DNA of 64,000 nt from Robiginitomaculum sp. (GTDB lineage Bacteria; Pseudomonadota; Alphaproteobacteria; Caulobacterales; Maricaulaceae): NCBI GenBank assembly GCA_015485155.1, contig WFUF01000025.1, positions 124,001 to 188,000 of the forward strand. The letters are read 5' to 3'. Within the stretch, counting starts at the first letter, position 1; every line of letters begins with the position of its first letter. The position numbers and the translations under genes are program-made. Below the pieces are notes generated by a model. The model was not told the DNA's origin. It searched no databases and saw only the letters and a program-made list of their open reading frames with translations. This document shows, piece by piece, positions 56,952 through 64,000 of this stretch.

Positions 56952-57050
56952 TCTTTAGAGCCTGTATCGGGCAACTCAAGTTACATTACGGTTAGGTAGA
57001 TGTGGGTTTTGGCTTTGATAACAGGACAAAATATCAAAATCTGCCGGTAA

Positions 57051-58748
57051 TTATTGTGATCCCAGCAATGCTCTGGCGGCCTCTCTGGCCTCATCGGTAA
57101 TTTTTGCGCCAGCCAGCATTCTGGCTATTTCTTCTTCGCGCTGTGCGGGCTCCAGTGGAATAATTTTGGTTGTGGAGACACCGTTTTGTTCTGATTTTTC
57201 GATCTGGAACTGCACATTGGCCCGTGCTGCCACTTGCGGGCTATGGGTGATGACCAGCACTTGATTTTCTTGGGACAAAACGGCCAGTCTCCTACCGACT
57301 GCATCGGCAACGGCGCCGCCAACCCCTTGATCTATTTCATCAAAAATCATCAATCCCGGAGCAGACTTGCCAGCCATGGCCGCTTTTATTGCCAGTGAAA
57401 CCCGAGATAATTCCCCACCAGAGGCAATACTGGACAATGGGCCGAGAGGGGTGCCGGGGTTTGCCGAAATTTCAAAACTGACGCGATTAATTCCCGTGGC
57501 ATTGCCCGCATCAATCTCAACTACATCAACTTTGGTTTCAAAGCGGGCCTTTTCCAGTCGCAAGGGCTGCAATTCCTGCAAAATAGCCTTGTCCAGCTTG
57601 TGCGCCCACGCTGTGCGTTTCTTCGACAGGCCAGTAACACATTTTTGATATGCTTCTTTGGTTTTTGATACCTTTTTTGCAGCACCCGCTTGTGCCTGTT
57701 CAAGGTTCTCCAGTGTTTCCAGCCGCCGGGCCAGTTCACGGCGAATTTCGGGCAATTGATCGACACTGGTTTTGTGTTTGCGGGCCAGTGCTCGCAGCTC
57801 AAACAGTCTTTCTTCTGCCATTTCCAGCTTTTCCGGTTCCACCGAAAGCTTCTGGGCGGCATCTTGTAGCGCCAATCGCGCTTCATCCAGCTCAACCAGA
57901 CTTTGTTCCAGCGCATTTTGGGTGCGTAAAAGGGATTTGCGTGCCGGATCATCGCTTTGGGCAGGTTCCATTCTTGTCAAAGCAGTTTCAATATTGCGCA
58001 AAGCCGAGCCAATCTGATCTTCCGGGCCAGGCATATCATAAAGCTGTTTTCTTGCGTTCTCTATGTCACCAAGCAGTTGTTCAGACTGCATCAGGACATT
58101 GCGCATCGAGGCCAAAGCCTGTTCTTCGCCCGGCTTTGGATCCATCCTGTCCAGTTCATGAGCTGCCTCTTGTAAATATATCTGTTCTGAGGCATCAGAC
58201 TTTGCTTGCAGAGCAAGGGCTTCGGCCTGTTTTTTGGCATTTGTCCAGGCATCAAAGGCTTGTGAGCAACGGATAAGATCGCCTTGTAGTTCGCCAAAGG
58301 CGTCAAGGGCCTGAATATGGGTGCGGGTGTCCATAAGCCCCCGGCCATCGTGTTGTCCGTGAATTTCCACCAGCAGGTTTCCGGTTTTACGCAACACACT
58401 GGCCGAGACAGGAATATCATTGATAAACCCTTTTGATTTTCCGTCTTCGGCAATTATCCGGCGCAAAATCAATTCTTCATCGTGGTCGTCACCAAGCTCC
58501 ATTTCCTCCAGCAAAGCCCAGACCGGATGCTGTGGCTCCGGGCAGAAACTGGCGATAATCTGCGCCTGTTTGCAACCTGCCCGCACCAGTGACCGATCGG
58601 CTCGGGCACCAAGAGCTAATCCAAGAGCATCAAGAATTATCGATTTACCGGAGCCGGTCTCCCCGGTCATGGCTGTTAGCCCCTTGCCAAAAGCAAGTCG
58701 TACCCGCTCAATCAGCACCACGTTAAAAATGGAAAGCTCAGTTAACAT
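57051..58748 (-). CDS. recN: DNA repair protein RecN
   Basis: SMC-like ATPase acting in double-strand break repair. The opening MLTELSIFNVVLIERVRLAF leads to Walker A GETGSGKSIILDALG. Coiled-coil arms follow. The C-terminal ABC signature region is GPLSSIASGGELSRVSLAIK, with Walker B LMIFDEIDQGVGG. Length is 565 residues. It lies 9 bases after bamD in the conserved lpxC-bamD-recN order. Confidence 0.97.
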   Translation of the reverse strand: MLTELSIFNVVLIERVRLAFGKGLTAMTGETGSGKSIILDALGLALGARADRSLVRAGCKQAQIIASFCPEPQHPVWALLEEMELGDDHDEELILRRIIAEDGKSKGFINDIPVSASVLRKTGNLLVEIHGQHDGRGLMDTRTHIQALDAFGELQGDLIRCSQAFDAWTNAKKQAEALALQAKSDASEQIYLQEAAHELDRMDPKPGEEQALASMRNVLMQSEQLLGDIENARKQLYDMPGPEDQIGSALRNIETALTRMEPAQSDDPARKSLLRTQNALEQSLVELDEARLALQDAAQKLSVEPEKLEMAEERLFELRALARKHKTSVDQLPEIRRELARRLETLENLEQAQAGAAKKVSKTKEAYQKCVTGLSKKRTAWAHKLDKAILQELQPLRLEKARFETKVDVVEIDAGNATGINRVSFEISANPGTPLGPLSSIASGGELSRVSLAIKAAMAGKSAPGLMIFDEIDQGVGGAVADAVGRRLAVLSQENQVLVITHSPQVAARANVQFQIEKSEQNGVSTTKIIPLEPAQREEEIARMLAGAKITDEAREAARALLGSQ

Positions 58749-58757
58749 AAGTAAGGT

Positions 58758-59609
58758 TTAAAACAAATTGTCCCAGGCACGTTTGAAAAAGTTTTTCCGT
58801 TTTACCGGATCTGTTTCATCCAGTTGCTGTACGGCTTCCAGCCCGCCGGTTTTGGCAAGCAGTTTATAGCTGTCCTGATACCACTCACTTCCCGGATAAT
58901 TATATCCAAGTACCGCAGCTATTTGTATTGCTTCGGTCATAACGCCCAAACGAACATAAGACTCTACCAGGCGGTGCAGGGCTTCTGGAACATGGCTGGT
59001 AGTGTTGTATTCTGATACTACATTGCGAAACCGGTTAATAGCAGCAAGGGTATTACCGTTATTCAGGTAATAACGTCCCACGGCCATGTCTTTTCCGGCC
59101 AACTGATCAAGGGTAAGGTCAATTTTAAGGCGGGCATCTCTGGCATATTCGCTGTTGGGGAATCGGCGAACTACTTGACGCAAGGCGTCTAGGGCTTCGG
59201 CGGTTTTTCCCTGATCCCGGCCCACATCCCTGATTTGCTCAAATTGGCTGATTGCAATTAAGTAATAAGCATAGGGTGCGCTGCTCGAGCCGGGGTGCAG
59301 GGCCACAAAACGACTGGCGGCCGTAATTGCTTCATCATATTTATTGGCCTCATAGCTGGCATAGGCCGACATGAGTATCGCCCTTCTGGCCCATTCAGAA
59401 TATGGATGCTGACGCTCTACCTCATCAAATAGCAAGATAGCTCTTGTCCAGTCCCTTCTGGCCATACGGTCATAGCCATCAAGATAGATCGTTTCTGCCG
59501 GGCGCTCGATATAAGCCAGCTTTTTCTTGTTTTTCTGTCCGGCACATCCGGAAATTACCAGCATCAGCAAGGCCAGCACGAAAAAAAGTGATGTTTTCAT
59601 CAAACTCAT
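58758..59609 (-). CDS. bamD: outer membrane assembly lipoprotein BamD
   Basis: Essential lipoprotein of the BAM complex that inserts outer membrane beta-barrels. The signal peptide ends in a lipobox (LVISGCAG). Five TPR-type repeats follow (ARRDWTRAILLFDEVERQHP, PNSEYARDARLKIDLTLDQL, GNTLAAINRFRNVVSEYNTT). In-frame ATGs lie at 59621, 59609 and 59600; 59609 is used here, and the choice does not alter the lipobox. The protein is about 283 residues. Confidence 0.95.
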   Translation of the reverse strand: MSLMKTSLFFVLALLMLVISGCAGQKNKKKLAYIERPAETIYLDGYDRMARRDWTRAILLFDEVERQHPYSEWARRAILMSAYASYEANKYDEAITAASRFVALHPGSSSAPYAYYLIAISQFEQIRDVGRDQGKTAEALDALRQVVRRFPNSEYARDARLKIDLTLDQLAGKDMAVGRYYLNNGNTLAAINRFRNVVSEYNTTSHVPEALHRLVESYVRLGVMTEAIQIAAVLGYNYPGSEWYQDSYKLLAKTGGLEAVQQLDETDPVKRKNFFKRAWDNLF

Positions 59610-59724
59610 CAATATCACCAATTTTAGGAGATCGAAAAGAGCACTCTAACCCAACCCTGCTTGCGGGTGAAGTATGTTATACAGGAAATATTAGGGGCCA
59701 GTTCCATGCAAATGACTTAATTTC

Positions 59725-59752
59725 ATGGTTTTTCAGGAAATACTGAACCATG
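59725..59752. repeat. imperfect inverted repeat between lpxC and bamD
   Basis: CATGG and CCATG flank TTCAG and CTGAA, giving two 5-bp stems with an internal bulge around the loop GAAATA. It lies in the 171-base gap between the end of lpxC and the start of bamD. No T-tract is present. It could be a processing site or protein-binding site. Confidence 0.4.
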
Positions 59753-59780
59753 ATGGGTCTCCTGACAGGTGGAAATTTGT

Positions 59781-60674
59781 TCAAAGTTGATCTGCGGTTA
59801 CGGCTTCCCACGCCTGTGGGTCATTGCGCAGGGCTTTTACGGCCAGATAATTTATCTGGTGACCAGCCCGTCGCACTCGATATTTGCCAAGCAAGAAACC
59901 ACCAATTAAGGAAATGTCGCCAATGGCATCCAAAACCTTATGGCGCACAAACTCATCAGCAAAGCGCAAGCCCCCGGCGTTTTCAATCTTATCTTCTGCA
60001 ACAACAATACAATTGTCCAATGTGCCGCCAGCGCCTTTACCGCTTTGTTGCAAATCTCTTATTTCGCTGCGCAATACAAAGGTTCTGGCAGGGGCTATTT
60101 CCTGGGCAAATCCTGTAGCGGTCACATCAAAACAATAGCTGCTTTTTCCGATGGCCGGGTTTTGATATTCAATTCCAAGATCAATTTCGAATCGCGAACA
60201 AGGACTAAGCTGGGCATGGCTTTGTCCGGATTTTACAGTAACAGGTTTTAGCACTCTGATAAACTTTCGGGGCCGTTCTTGATCGAGGGTTCCAACCGTC
60301 AACAGATTATCGCTAAAGCGTTTGGAACAGCCATCCATGGCTGGAATTTCTGCTCCGTCTATTTCAATTCTTACATTGTCTATATTGTGGGCAAGCAGGG
60401 CGCTTAGCAAATGTTCTACGGTACTTATTTGTACACCATGGTCATTGCCAAGAGCGGTGCCGCGCCGGGTGGCAATCACGCTGGAAAGATCGGCCTTGAT
60501 GATTTGCTTATTTTTAGGAACATCTGTTCGAACAAAGTAAACCCCGCTATTTGCCGGAGCGGGGTGTAATTGCATTTGAACCACAGTGCCCGTGTGCAAC
60601 CCAATTCCGGCAAAGGATACCGGTGCAGATAGTGTATGCTGCGAACAAACAAGAGGTGAAATAGAAGATTGCAC
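59781..60674 (-). CDS. lpxC: UDP-3-O-acyl-N-acetylglucosamine deacetylase
   Basis: Zinc deacetylase, the committed step of lipid A synthesis. The zinc-binding first site is in STVEHLLSALLAHNIDN, and the second in FVRHKVLDAIGDISLIGG. PARTFVLRSEIRDLQQSGKG and DNCIVVAEDKI are also conserved. Length is 297 residues. Upstream it is next to trcR instead of ftsZ, and downstream come bamD and recN. Confidence 0.97.
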   Translation of the reverse strand: MQSSISPLVCSQHTLSAPVSFAGIGLHTGTVVQMQLHPAPANSGVYFVRTDVPKNKQIIKADLSSVIATRRGTALGNDHGVQISTVEHLLSALLAHNIDNVRIEIDGAEIPAMDGCSKRFSDNLLTVGTLDQERPRKFIRVLKPVTVKSGQSHAQLSPCSRFEIDLGIEYQNPAIGKSSYCFDVTATGFAQEIAPARTFVLRSEIRDLQQSGKGAGGTLDNCIVVAEDKIENAGGLRFADEFVRHKVLDAIGDISLIGGFLLGKYRVRRAGHQINYLAVKALRNDPQAWEAVTADQL

Positions 60675-60744
60675 GGGCGGCCTTTGTCGTGTGAATACTG
60701 CCTAAAATACGCAAGACCTGCGGGCAAGGCAGTTTTAGTGACTA

Positions 60745-61440
60745 CTACTCCTTTGATTCTTTGCCAAGTTCAGCAAAAGACCCAAACACGCTTTCGGCAT
60801 CTACTTCCCCAATGGGCTCTGCTGCTATTGCCTCAGGCGCGTTTTCCTCTGCTGGAGCCAAAACATCGGTTTCCTCCTGATCTGTAGTAATGCCGTTCTT
60901 TTCATCAGCAATGCGTTTCTTTTCAGCAGCTTTTTTTACCACAGCATCAAGATCAATTTGCGTGCAAAGCCCAACAGATACCGGATCAACAGGCTTGATT
61001 TGCGAGGCATTCCAATGGCTGCGTTCGCGCACAGAAACAATGGTTGGTTTTGTTGTGCCGATCAATCTGGATATTTGCGCATCGGAAACTTCCGGGTGAT
61101 TGCGGACAATCCACGCAATGGCATCCGGCCGGTTTTGACGACGCGAAACCGGTGTATAATTGGGGCCCTTGCGCTTTTGTTGCATTTTTTCGGCGTGTTT
61201 TGGAACAACAGCCTTCATCCGGTAATCAGGATCAGCTTCGGCTTTTTCAATTTCATCGCGAGTCAACTGACCGCCACTGATGGGATCCAGACCCCGAACC
61301 CCTGCTGCCACATCACCATCGGCAATACCCTTAACTTCAAGCGGGTGCAAAGAGCAAAAATCCGCAACCTGAGCAAAGGTTAGGGCTGTGTTGTCTATCA
61401 ACCAGACGGCTGTTGCCTTTGGCATCAAAATATCAGTCAT
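60745..61440 (-). CDS. trcR: DUF1013 cell-cycle transcriptional regulator (TrcR-like)
   Basis: Alphaproteobacteria-specific protein of the DUF1013 family, described in Caulobacter as a transcriptional regulator bound to RNA polymerase holoenzyme. The conserved core is MPKATAVWLIDNTALTFAQV, ADFCSLHPLEVKGIADG, GLDPISGGQLTRDEI and RPDAIAWIVRNHPEVSDAQI with the HTH-like RLIGTTKPTIVSVRERSHWN. The frame extends to 61506, but the ATG at 61440 (MTDILMPKATAV) follows GGAG at a good distance and gives 231 residues. The acidic C-terminal tail is variable. Confidence 0.9.
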   Translation of the reverse strand: MTDILMPKATAVWLIDNTALTFAQVADFCSLHPLEVKGIADGDVAAGVRGLDPISGGQLTRDEIEKAEADPDYRMKAVVPKHAEKMQQKRKGPNYTPVSRRQNRPDAIAWIVRNHPEVSDAQISRLIGTTKPTIVSVRERSHWNASQIKPVDPVSVGLCTQIDLDAVVKKAAEKKRIADEKNGITTDQEETDVLAPAEENAPEAIAAEPIGEVDAESVFGSFAELGKESKE

Positions 61441-61451
61441 TTCGCAAGTCT

Positions 61452-61485
61452 CCAAAACAAAAAGCCCGGCCTGATCAGCCGGGCT
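61452..61485 (-). terminator. strong intrinsic terminator in the trcR leader
   Basis: On the minus strand AGCCCGGC and GCCGGGCT form a perfect 8-bp stem (61463-61470 with 61478-61485, loop of 7), followed by TTTTTGTTTTGG. It lies only 12 bases before the trcR start codon, and its T-tract runs into the ribosome binding site. It must either attenuate trcR, or end a short upstream transcript on the same strand. Confidence 0.8.
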
Positions 61486-61668
61486 GCACCAGTAGCAGAT
61501 CAGCAAAACAGCGCCGAGCCTGCAGTTAACCCCTTTATAGGTGCATTTTTAAGAAAGGCAAAGTAAAGATTCAGCATATATCCTTGGCTTTTGGTCTGAA
61601 TTTATTGTCTGGTTCTGGTGTTTTTGATGAATTAGGGTTATGCTCGGAACTGGTAATTTGGAAAAACG

Positions 61669-61866
61669 ATGCCAATGAATGATATAGACGAACCCGCAAA
61701 ACAACCACGGCAACAGTCGCCTGGTGATGATTTGTATGACTTCTCGGTTGAGGAGTTGCGCGAAAGAATAGAGCTGTTTGAAACTGAAATTACCCGAACA
61801 AAGCAGATTCTTGCTCAAAAAACCGCTGGAATGGACGCTGCCAATGCTTTGTTTGGAAAATCTTAA
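61669..61866 (+). CDS. DUF1192 family protein
   Basis: A 65-residue protein of the DUF1192 family, common in Alphaproteobacteria, function unknown. The conserved part is LYDFSVEELRERIELFETEI followed by TRTKQILAQKTAGMDAANAL, probably a short coiled coil. In-frame ATGs lie at 61669 and 61675. It stands 74 bases before the DUF1465 gene, its usual neighbour. Confidence 0.87.
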   Translation: MPMNDIDEPAKQPRQQSPGDDLYDFSVEELRERIELFETEITRTKQILAQKTAGMDAANALFGKS

Positions 61867-61940
61867 AGAAAACGGCAGGATGCTTGCAACGCATGGATCG
61901 ATTTCTCCTTTTTGCTCCTTTTTGAGACGAGATATAAATT

Positions 61941-62432
61941 ATGACCGATGAATTCGCCGCTAGATTGAATGATTTTACCGCTTCCGAATTGTTTACGCGA
62001 AGTTTTCGTGAGGGCATGGATTTGGTGGAAGAGGCAGCAGCCTATCTTGACGGGCCGGGCCGCGAAGAATCCCGCGCTCTGCCGCGGGCAGGCGCTTTGG
62101 CTTATGCCGGCGAGAGCATGCGCCTGACCACACGCTTAATGCAGGTTGCAAGCTGGTTGCTTGTACAGCGGGCAGTTCGCGAAAAGGAAATGAGCATCGA
62201 GGACGCCTGTGATGAAAAATACCGGCTGGGCGATGATGCTATTCGCAAAGCAAACTTTTCCGGGGCCGAGACCCCCGCAGCCTTGCAAAAACTAATCAAG
62301 CGCACAGACCAAGTTTATGATTCCATTCAGCGGCTGGACAAGCAGATTTACGGTGAACAGGGCCGCAATGGCCCCGCTAACCCGGTATCAGAGCATCACG
62401 CACGATTGTCTGCAGCTTTTGGAGATCGCTAA
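61941..62432 (+). CDS. DUF1465 family protein
   Basis: A 163-residue helical protein of the DUF1465 family, restricted to Alphaproteobacteria and of unknown function. Conserved segments are SFREGMDLVEEAAAYLDGPG, SMRLTTRLMQVASWLLVQRA and EACDEKYRL-like DACDEKYRLGDDAI. The ATG at 61941 is the first codon of the open frame. A cluster of palindromic repeats begins three bases after its stop. Confidence 0.86.
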   Translation: MTDEFAARLNDFTASELFTRSFREGMDLVEEAAAYLDGPGREESRALPRAGALAYAGESMRLTTRLMQVASWLLVQRAVREKEMSIEDACDEKYRLGDDAIRKANFSGAETPAALQKLIKRTDQVYDSIQRLDKQIYGEQGRNGPANPVSEHHARLSAAFGDR

Positions 62433-62435
62433 AGA

Positions 62436-62553
62436 GCATTTTTAGCAAAAGTGGGAACCGGTTTTGCGGCCAAAAATGCGACAGATAAAGATTTGCATTT
62501 TTAGCAAAAGTGGGAACCGGTTTTGCGGCCAAAAATGCGACAGATAAAGATTT
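62436..62553 (+). repeat. two identical tandem copies (59 bp) of the palindromic 3'-end element
   Basis: Units start at 62436 and 62495 and appear identical over 59 bases. Each has GCATTTTTAGCAAAA and TTTTGCGGCCAAAAATGC as arms around GTGGGAACCGG. GCATTTTT pairs with AAAAATGC, and GCAAAA with TTTTGC, so each can fold into a hairpin on either strand. A third, longer copy follows directly. From memory, GCAAAACCGGTTCCCACTTTTGC-like DNA is common in Rhizobiales genomes. Confidence 0.88.
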
Positions 62554-62640
62554 GCATTTTTAGCAAAAGTGGGAGTCTTTATTTGCGCTACCGCGACGGC
62601 AAGCCTCGCTACTTGAGCGCGGGTTTTGGGTTCAAAATGC
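62554..62640 (+). repeat. third copy of the palindromic element with diverged internal insert
   Basis: The left arm GCATTTTTAGCAAAAGTGGG (62554-62573) and a diverged right arm GGGTTTTGGGTTCAAAATGC (62621-62640) enclose about 46 bases containing GCGCTACCGCGACGGC and CTCGCTACTTGAGCGC. Read on the minus strand, this gives CTCAAGTAGCGAGG and GCCGTCGCGGTAG, matching the modules at 5.1 and 51.3 kb. It ends 12 bases from the stop of the convergent permease gene. Confidence 0.78.
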
Positions 62641-62652
62641 TTAAAATTTACT

Positions 62653-63984
62653 CTAACCAGGTTCTTTAGCCAAAGAGCGTGAAACCATCAGGCATAAGAT
62701 AACCGCCGGTATGCCAATCAGCGCGGTACCAAAAAAGAACAGGGAATAGGCCGTGGCAAGATCAAAGCTGCGCTCCAGCAAATCTACAGTCTTGCCCGAA
62801 AACCCTTTTAGGAACTTACCCAAAATGGCATAGAATGAAGACATTAACGCATATTGAGAGGCCGTATAGCCTGCGCTGGTAAGGCTCGACATCCATGCCA
62901 CCAGAGCTGCACCGGCAAAGCCACCGGAAAAATTATCAATAATCATCGCAAGGTTAAACACCCAGATATCGCCGCCAGACCACGCCAATACGGAAAATGC
63001 GACATTCGAGCCAGGCCCCAAAATTGCCCCGGCAATTAAGGTTCGCACAAACCCGAAACGAATGGCGCAAAGCCCGGCAAAACCTACCCCCGCAATAGTT
63101 GCAATCAATCCATTTGTGGCGCGGACAGTGCCTATTATTTCCTTGGATATGCCAAGATCAAGATATAAGGGGCCTGCCATTGGGCCCATTACAAAATCTG
63201 CCAGCCGGTAAAGACTGATGGCCGCCAGCATCAATAATGCGGATTTTCCGTGAGCCTTGAAGAAAGTAATAAACGGCCCGGCAATAGCATCAAACATGCC
63301 GCGAAACGACCAGATTACAGTTTGTATGGTATGCGCCGAGCGCCTCTCTGGTGGCTCCGCAGCAAACAAGGTGGCGGTAATGCCAATGCCCATGGCCGCT
63401 GCCAGCAAAAAATATGACTGGCTCCAGCCGGTTTTGGCAACGACGATTAAAATCAGGGCATCAGTGATTAGCAAGGCTGCCCGATAGCCCAGCAGAAATG
63501 CCGATGACACCAGGGCCAATTGCTCATCATTTTCGGCGCTTTCAATACGCCATGCATCCAGAGCAATATCCTGAGTTGCTGAGGAAAAGGCCACAATCAA
63601 CGCAAATATACCAAAGGCAACAAGTCCGCCGCCAGGGCCAATTGCCGCCATTAAAAACAGGCCAGCACCAATTATCAATTGTGACAATAAAACCCAGCTA
63701 CGCCTGTGCCCCAGTTTTGAAAGAAAGGGCACACTGGTTTTATCAAGTAGCGGCGCCCATAAAAACTTGAACGAATACGCAAGACCAACCCATGACAGGA
63801 AACCTATGGCGCTTAAAGTTGATCCGCCGTCACGCAGCCACATTCCCATAGTGTTGCCGGTAAGCATGAATGGCAAGCCTGCGGAAAAACCCAAAAGCAA
63901 CGTCAAAAATACTTTTTTATTCTTTAGCGCCAGAAGAACATCTTTCATTCCCGGGGCTTTAGCTGTCTTTGTGTTTTTGCTCAA
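62653..63984 (-). CDS. AmpG-like MFS permease
   Basis: Twelve-helix major facilitator transporter resembling AmpG, which imports muropeptides (anhydromuropeptides) for cell-wall recycling. Support comes from KKVFLTLLLGFSAGLPFMLTG, LSWVGLAYSFKFLWAPLLDK, GHRRSWVLLSQLIIGAGLFL and ATQDIALDAWRIE, all AmpG-like. Length is 443 residues. No beta-lactamase or other recycling gene is nearby, so the substrate is inferred from sequence only. The gene is convergent with the DUF1465 gene. Confidence 0.87.
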   Translation of the reverse strand: MSKNTKTAKAPGMKDVLLALKNKKVFLTLLLGFSAGLPFMLTGNTMGMWLRDGGSTLSAIGFLSWVGLAYSFKFLWAPLLDKTSVPFLSKLGHRRSWVLLSQLIIGAGLFLMAAIGPGGGLVAFGIFALIVAFSSATQDIALDAWRIESAENDEQLALVSSAFLLGYRAALLITDALILIVVAKTGWSQSYFLLAAAMGIGITATLFAAEPPERRSAHTIQTVIWSFRGMFDAIAGPFITFFKAHGKSALLMLAAISLYRLADFVMGPMAGPLYLDLGISKEIIGTVRATNGLIATIAGVGFAGLCAIRFGFVRTLIAGAILGPGSNVAFSVLAWSGGDIWVFNLAMIIDNFSGGFAGAALVAWMSSLTSAGYTASQYALMSSFYAILGKFLKGFSGKTVDLLERSFDLATAYSLFFFGTALIGIPAVILCLMVSRSLAKEPG

Positions 63985-64000
63985 AATCTACTTCCCGGAA

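Noticed and set aside
57650-58276. 208-residue open frame on the plus strand opposite recN
   Set aside because: Antisense to recN, which keeps all ATPase motifs; Pro/His/Cys-rich shadow composition.

Overview
The window is a contiguous piece of an alphaproteobacterial chromosome, almost entirely conserved housekeeping genes. The assignment rests on gene orders typical of the class: mutS-glnD-murJ-trpS; tsaB-rimI-fur-miaB-phoH-ybeY-corC-lnt-HTH-metK-trmB; rimP-nusA-ylxR-infB; rsmI-yraN-gshB divergent from an LpoA-like lipoprotein; hrcA-grpE divergent from rph. Alphaproteobacterial marker families (DUF1013/TrcR, DUF1192, DUF1465) point the same way. Base composition looks low for the class (mid to high 40s percent GC by eye). 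A TonB-dependent receptor and lipoproteins show a conventional Gram-negative envelope. I cannot fix the order or genus. No rRNA, tRNA, CRISPR array, transposase, integrase or phage gene was seen.

Layout. 1-4.4 kb: succinate dehydrogenase operon sdhCDAB, with a DUF4197 lipoprotein between sdhA and sdhB. 4.4-5.2 kb: the longest non-coding stretch, holding two opposed arrays of an AGGGTCA heptamer and a palindromic repeat. 5.2-7.4 kb: malic enzyme (minus strand). 7.6-18.0 kb: mutS, glnD, murJ, trpS, a DUF2333 membrane protein, a NifU-type scaffold and a nitroreductase. 18.0-27.3 kb: the tsaB-to-trmB run (tRNA modification, Fur, ribosome maturation, lipoprotein acylation, SAM synthesis), closed by a terminator. 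27.5-32.9 kb: rimP-nusA-ylxR-infB, without the usual rbfA-truB continuation. 33.0-39.2 kb: gshB, a BON lipoprotein, yraN and rsmI on minus, the LpoA-like gene on plus, then hemW and rdgB on minus. 39.3-41.8 kb: a DUF2975/HTH pair and an AbgT transporter, lying between rdgB and rph. 41.9-50.6 kb: rph, then the heat-shock region hrcA-grpE-[HEXXH protein]-[M48 peptidase]-alkB(minus)-dnaK-dnaJ. 50.7-57 kb: a DUF1801 protein, a 1119-residue periplasmic TPR protein and a TonB-dependent receptor. 57-61.4 kb: recN, bamD, lpxC and trcR (minus). 61.7-64 kb: DUF1192 and DUF1465 genes and an AmpG-like permease.

The points most worth a second look are these. (1) A heat-shock locus with two sigma32-like promoters holds two predicted metallopeptidases between grpE and dnaK; one has an HEXXH motif in a protein I do not recognise. 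(2) A dispersed palindromic element begins within a few bases of stop codons in all three long gaps between convergent genes, and some copies carry an inserted internal module. (3) Opposed AGGGTCA arrays lie downstream of sdhB. (4) A perfect 13-bp palindrome lies upstream of the DUF2975/HTH pair. (5) A strong terminator hairpin lies inside the leader of trcR. No defence system or mobile island was found; most of the window is ordinary core genome.
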